Below are positions 5,149 through 7,999 of a stretch of 7,999 bases of DNA, piece by piece. Both the position numbers and the translations under genes were made by a program. Within the stretch, counting starts at the first letter, position 1; every line of letters starts with the position of its first letter. The DNA is taken from positions 1 to 7,999 of the forward strand of contig JAUCGD010000132.1 in NCBI GenBank assembly GCA_030377945.1, in the 5' to 3' direction. Below the pieces are notes generated by a model that did no database searches, had not been told where the DNA came from, and saw only the letters and a list, made by a program, of their open reading frames with translations. The DNA is from Desulfobacterales bacterium HSG17 (lineage in GTDB: Bacteria; Desulfobacterota; Desulfobacteria; Desulfobacterales; Desulfococcaceae).

Positions 5149-7806
5149 TCACCTTGTCAGCGCACTATAAATCCTTAGCAGCTTGTCAGGCAGCTCCCTT
5201 ACATCGGATATAACATTATGGTGCATACTTCCATACAGATCATCCAGTTTAGAGTCACCCATTATATTGACTGTTATGGCTTTGGCGTGGATGCTTTTTG
5301 CTCTTGCTTCTGCTATGGCCTTGCGTGTGTCTGCTATGGCGTATTCGCGTTTGTAGTTTGTGTCATTGGGAAATCCGTCTCCAAGTATTATGAGGATGCG
5401 AACCTTTGCCGCAGCTTTTTCAAGCTGTGTTGAAGCATGGCGTATGGCAGCACCCATTCTGGTGCTTCTCTGGGGACTCATGCCGTTAATCCTGGCTTTT
5501 ACACTATCTTCCACAGATTCGTCAAAATCCTTTATATGGAAATAATCAACAGAAAGCCTGCCTGTACCTGAAAAACCGGCTATGGCAAAATTATCGCCCA
5601 ATACTTCAATGGCTTCACAAAATAGAACTATGGCCTGTTTTTCAACATCAAGAACACTGTACTCTGAATCAAATACAGGGTTGGATGTTGATTTGGAAAG
5701 ATCAACCAGAAGGAGAACTGCCACATCTCTCTGTTGTTTCATGCGTTTGATATAAAGCCGGTCAGAGGGCATAATTCCTGCTTTTCTGTCAATAGCATAA
5801 TCTATCATGGCACGGTAATCAAATTCATCACCTTCTGTCCACTGCCGCAATATGGTTATTCCCTGGGGTTTTAGCATTTCAAAGGCGCGGCGGATGCTTC
5901 TTACCAGACCGTAATGCCGGTTTAAGGCATTGTCATAAAAATCGCCCTTGATTTCAGGTACGGTTTTATCCAGAATCCGCGTATGTTCATGAAGATAATC
6001 TCCCAGATTAACATCCCATTCTTTGTAGCGGAATACAGGCACATCCTGGGAATCTTCCAAAAGGTTATCTTTATATTGTTTTCCCAGGATTTCAGCCAAG
6101 AGTTCGGATAAATCGAGCGATGAAAGGTCTATTTTAATATTTGAAGGATTGATATTTGAGTTATTATCACTATCCTGATTATTCTCAGGATTATTCTCAG
6201 GAGAAAAAACAATCTCCTTTAAATCTTCTATACTGAAACCTGCCTGTTTTTCTCTTAATTGTTTTTTTATATCGGATTTATAAGCATTTAATCCTTTTTC
6301 TTTAATCCGCTTTTTTATCTTATCCGCATTTTGTTCAATTTCATAAAAACTTGAATAAAAAAGGTCAGGCCGGAGTTTTCTGGCAAAAGGGGTTTTTAAG
6401 CCAGAATATTTTGTTTGCGAAGAATTGTATGTTAATGATTCTGCCAGAGGATAAAATCTGTAAACCACTTCTGCACAGGCTTCTACCTGGCTATCTGCAT
6501 CTATGTTTTTTTCAAAATATTCTCGAATTTGTTCAATTTCTTTATGATACTTGAGTTCCGGGTTTTCCTTTTTTTTATTTCCCAGTGCTATTTGAGAATA
6601 AAGATGAGAAATAAAATCAGGCTGCGGCATTTGGCAGGCTTCATGCCTGAGCAGAGGAAAAGCTGTTCTGACAATTCCCGGATAAAAATGCTCAAGTAAA
6701 ATCCTGATGCGTCCCTGTTCAAAAATGGTGAATAAATCAAATGCCAGTTTTGGTTCGGGAAATAAAAGAAAAAACTGCTCCATATCCGAAAGCTTGCCAG
6801 TATTCTCTTCCTTAAGTAGATTATTGATATTACACCTTTGCAATGTCTTTTCCAGATCAAATTCAAAAGTATTGAATTCATAAAATGCTGATTCAAGCTT
6901 TGTAAGGCATTTGTATAAATCCAGGTTTTCCTTTTTAGTGGGAAACGCGCTGATTTCATCAGGCAGGTATATGAACTTTCCGTCTGAACAGATAAAAGGA
7001 GGTGAGGTCTCAGACTGATAAAAAGATTTAGGCATTGCAGAGAAAGGCTTTATAGCGATTCCAAGACCTGTCCTGGCTTTGAGATACCTGTTCAACTGGG
7101 CGCGAATCTGATTCAGAGAGATGGTGACAAGAAGCTCCTGGAAAACATCCATGCCCATTTTTGATTCCAGGGATAAAAACTTTATGCCAAGAGATTCATT
7201 GTTTTTAAATTTTTCAAGCCCCTGTGTTACAAAAAATCTGAGGCTGTCTTCGGAAAGCAGGTAAAGACATTTTTTCAAGGCATTGATAAATGGATTTGCA
7301 AGAAGATAATCCGTTCGCATTATTCTGCGAATCTGGGAAATCTGCCAGTTCCTTTTTTCATCCGGCAGTTCTCCCATAGATTCGGACAGAAGCCTTGCAA
7401 GATGTATGCTTTGTTTATAAGGAAGCTCTTGTGAAAATGTATCGTAAAGCAGACCCATAAATGCCAGGGCAGTGCCGGTTTCTTTTGACTCCAGAAAAGA
7501 TGACAATGTGTTTAGAGGCTTTTTTAATGTATATTCACCATGTTTAAGCATGAAAACAAGAAGATTTGGAAATCGGTCAACAATATCCCCTGTTCCGTAT
7601 TTCAGTACAGGAACCCAGTAAACAGCAATCATGCGTCCCAGATTCAAGCCTTTTTTACATGAAACGTGTAAAACCTCATGAAATTTATCAAGCCTGTCTT
7701 GTGACACCTCTCCTAAGGGAGGCATATCCCCTGGCAATGAGTGTGCCAAGTTCAATATCCTGGCACATGCCCCATATTGTTTCCTGTTCCAGAAGTTCAG
7801 TTTCAT
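5149..7806 (-). CDS. NorD/CbbO-like VWA-domain protein, main reading frame (N-terminus probably in another frame)
   Basis: The frame encodes 885 residues. Residues 1 to about 600 are mostly helical and carry no domain I can name, with a charged, coiled-coil-like part near 490-540. An Asn-rich linker (about 535-555) includes PENNPENN. The C-terminal third matches the NorD/CbbO family: 'YKEWDVNLGDYL', 'RHYGLVRSIRRAFEML', then a VWA domain. The MIDAS metal site is complete: Asp702-x-Ser704-x-Ser706 (DLSKS), Thr782 in 'RSTRMGAAIRHAS', and Asp810 in 'ILGDGFPND'. In characterised members this protein works in the cytoplasm with a MoxR-type AAA+ ATPase (NorQ, CbbQ) to activate or insert cofactors in a target enzyme such as nitric oxide reductase or Rubisco. 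No such partner or target is in the window, so the client is unknown. ATG 7806 has no Shine-Dalgarno sequence (pyrimidine-rich CCATATCCTTTC precedes it), and residues before about 32 (MKLNFWNRKQYGACARILN) look unlike protein. The true start is therefore probably at 7939 in the other frame, giving about 929 residues after a +1 shift. The gene converges with the efflux operon and is unlikely to share its function. Confidence 0.88.
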   Translation of the reverse strand: MKLNFWNRKQYGACARILNLAHSLPGDMPPLGEVSQDRLDKFHEVLHVSCKKGLNLGRMIAVYWVPVLKYGTGDIVDRFPNLLVFMLKHGEYTLKKPLNTLSSFLESKETGTALAFMGLLYDTFSQELPYKQSIHLARLLSESMGELPDEKRNWQISQIRRIMRTDYLLANPFINALKKCLYLLSEDSLRFFVTQGLEKFKNNESLGIKFLSLESKMGMDVFQELLVTISLNQIRAQLNRYLKARTGLGIAIKPFSAMPKSFYQSETSPPFICSDGKFIYLPDEISAFPTKKENLDLYKCLTKLESAFYEFNTFEFDLEKTLQRCNINNLLKEENTGKLSDMEQFFLLFPEPKLAFDLFTIFEQGRIRILLEHFYPGIVRTAFPLLRHEACQMPQPDFISHLYSQIALGNKKKENPELKYHKEIEQIREYFEKNIDADSQVEACAEVVYRFYPLAESLTYNSSQTKYSGLKTPFARKLRPDLFYSSFYEIEQNADKIKKRIKEKGLNAYKSDIKKQLREKQAGFSIEDLKEIVFSPENNPENNQDSDNNSNINPSNIKIDLSSLDLSELLAEILGKQYKDNLLEDSQDVPVFRYKEWDVNLGDYLHEHTRILDKTVPEIKGDFYDNALNRHYGLVRSIRRAFEMLKPQGITILRQWTEGDEFDYRAMIDYAIDRKAGIMPSDRLYIKRMKQQRDVAVLLLVDLSKSTSNPVFDSEYSVLDVEKQAIVLFCEAIEVLGDNFAIAGFSGTGRLSVDYFHIKDFDESVEDSVKARINGMSPQRSTRMGAAIRHASTQLEKAAAKVRILIILGDGFPNDTNYKREYAIADTRKAIAEARAKSIHAKAITVNIMGDSKLDDLYGSMHHNVISDVRELPDKLLRIYSALTR
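6177..6200 (-). repeat. Tandem 12-nt repeat within the VWA gene
   Basis: GATTATTCTCAG occurs twice in a row on the + strand (6177-6188, 6189-6200). Being a multiple of three it keeps the frame and encodes the doubled PENN-PENN unit in the Asn-rich linker before the conserved C-terminal part. Such a unit can grow or shrink by slippage, so linker length may vary between strains. Confidence 0.75.
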
Positions 7807-7939
7807 GAAAGGATATGGAAGTTTTTTTCTTTTTGATAATTGCCATCAGAGAGTCTGTCAAATCAGGGTCAATAATCCTGAGTTTTTCAAACAAATTTTC
7901 AAAATGCAGGTCAGATAATGTAATATTATTTAATGCCAT
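7688..7939 (-). CDS. Probable true N-terminal segment of the VWA protein, in a shifted frame
   Basis: The frame has 83 codons from ATG 7939 to a TGA at 7690-7688 and overlaps the main VWA frame by 119 bp. ATG 7939 is the first start after an in-frame TGA 9 nt upstream (7948-7946). The Shine-Dalgarno region is weak and AT-rich. The peptide reads like a natural helical N-terminus (SDLHFENLFEKL, IDPDLTDSLMAII, then ELLEQETIWGMCQDIELG and TLIARGYASL). Its codons in the overlap (GAA, CAG, GAT, ATT) resemble those of the neighbouring genes, unlike the Trp/Cys/Asn/Arg-rich alternative frame. After Leu75 the sequence turns into Arg-Arg-rich residues and stops, exactly where the main frame begins to look convincing (GEVSQDRLDKFHEVL). 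I infer one gene split by a +1 shift. The alternative is a small separate overlapping gene, which I think less likely. It has no recognisable domain alone. Confidence 0.55.
   Translation of the reverse strand: MALNNITLSDLHFENLFEKLRIIDPDLTDSLMAIIKKKKTSISFHETELLEQETIWGMCQDIELGTLIARGYASLRRGVTRQA
7711..7717 (-). other. Putative +1 frame-shift point (CTT AGG A) in the VWA gene
   Basis: On the minus strand codon 75 of the 7939 frame is CTT, followed by two usually rare Arg codons, AGG AGA. Moving forward by one base here continues as GGA GAG GTG in the main frame. CTT-AGG is also the core of the yeast Ty1 +1 shift site, and a Leu tRNA could slip from CTT to TTA. The exact point is inferred; anywhere in the 7690-7845 overlap is formally possible. 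A mutation or an assembly error in this CTCCCTTAGG stretch explains the data equally well. Confidence 0.35.
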
Positions 7940-7999
7940 TTTATTTCATATATATTCTTTTTATTATGGTTGATATTTATAACTGCTGTAATATAACAG
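7940..7999. other. AT-rich sequence upstream of the VWA gene
   Basis: These 60 bp upstream of ATG 7939 are very AT-rich. I see no good -35/-10 pair, no clear Shine-Dalgarno sequence and no recognisable end of another gene on either strand. The region is too short to decide whether the VWA gene starts a transcript or follows a gene beyond the window. Confidence 0.3.

Noticed and set aside
6588..6959. Minus-strand ORF of 123 codons inside the VWA gene in another frame
   Set aside because: It is fully contained in the 885-codon frame, which reads as continuous protein across this stretch, so it gives no evidence of a second frameshift.
7822..7828. Seven-A run (minus strand) as the frame-shift point of the VWA gene
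   Set aside because: Shifting here would use the residues 'PYPFMKLNFWNRKQYGACAR', which look less like protein than the other frame over the same bases. A later switch near 7711-7717 gives the better product.
1..7999. CRISPR arrays, tRNA or rRNA genes, transposases, attachment sites
   Set aside because: None is visible. There are no regularly spaced direct repeats, no cloverleaf-like sequence and no transposase or integrase motifs in any frame.

Overview
The window reads as chromosomal DNA of a Gram-negative, moderately AT-rich bacterium. An outer-membrane factor, a lipoprotein-type periplasmic adaptor and an RND pump require a double membrane. A NorD/CbbO-like VWA protein and a 'TTDYTDY'-type intergenic repeat would fit an anaerobic deltaproteobacterial lineage (Desulfobacterota), but that placement is a guess from style, not from a marker gene.

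Positions 1-4984 (+ strand) hold a tripartite efflux operon in the order TolC-like outer-membrane factor (5' end cut off by the window), HlyD/AcrA-type membrane-fusion protein, RND permease. The adaptor and pump genes are 2 bp apart, with the pump's ribosome binding site inside the end of the adaptor gene. The 149-bp gap between the outer-membrane factor and the adaptor holds a hairpin and a short AT-rich repeat. Together the three proteins should form one channel from inner membrane to outside; the substrate cannot be read from the sequence.

Positions 4985-5148 form a convergent intergenic region. Its left part is a nested inverted repeat that starts inside the last codons of the pump gene and includes its stop codon.

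Positions 5149-7939 (- strand) encode a large NorD/CbbO-like protein with a C-terminal VWA domain and an intact MIDAS metal site. Its N-terminus appears to lie in another frame: a 83-codon frame starting at 7939 overlaps the 885-codon main frame, and a +1 shift near 7711-7717 (CTT AGG A) would join them into about 929 residues. This may be a real mutation, an assembly error, or less likely a programmed shift. The MoxR-type AAA+ partner usual for this family is not in the window. Positions 7940-7999 are AT-rich and hold no gene that I can support.

I do not see a clearly new biological system here. The frame break in the VWA gene, the nested palindrome at the pump stop codon and the altered proton-relay residues of the pump are the items most worth checking.
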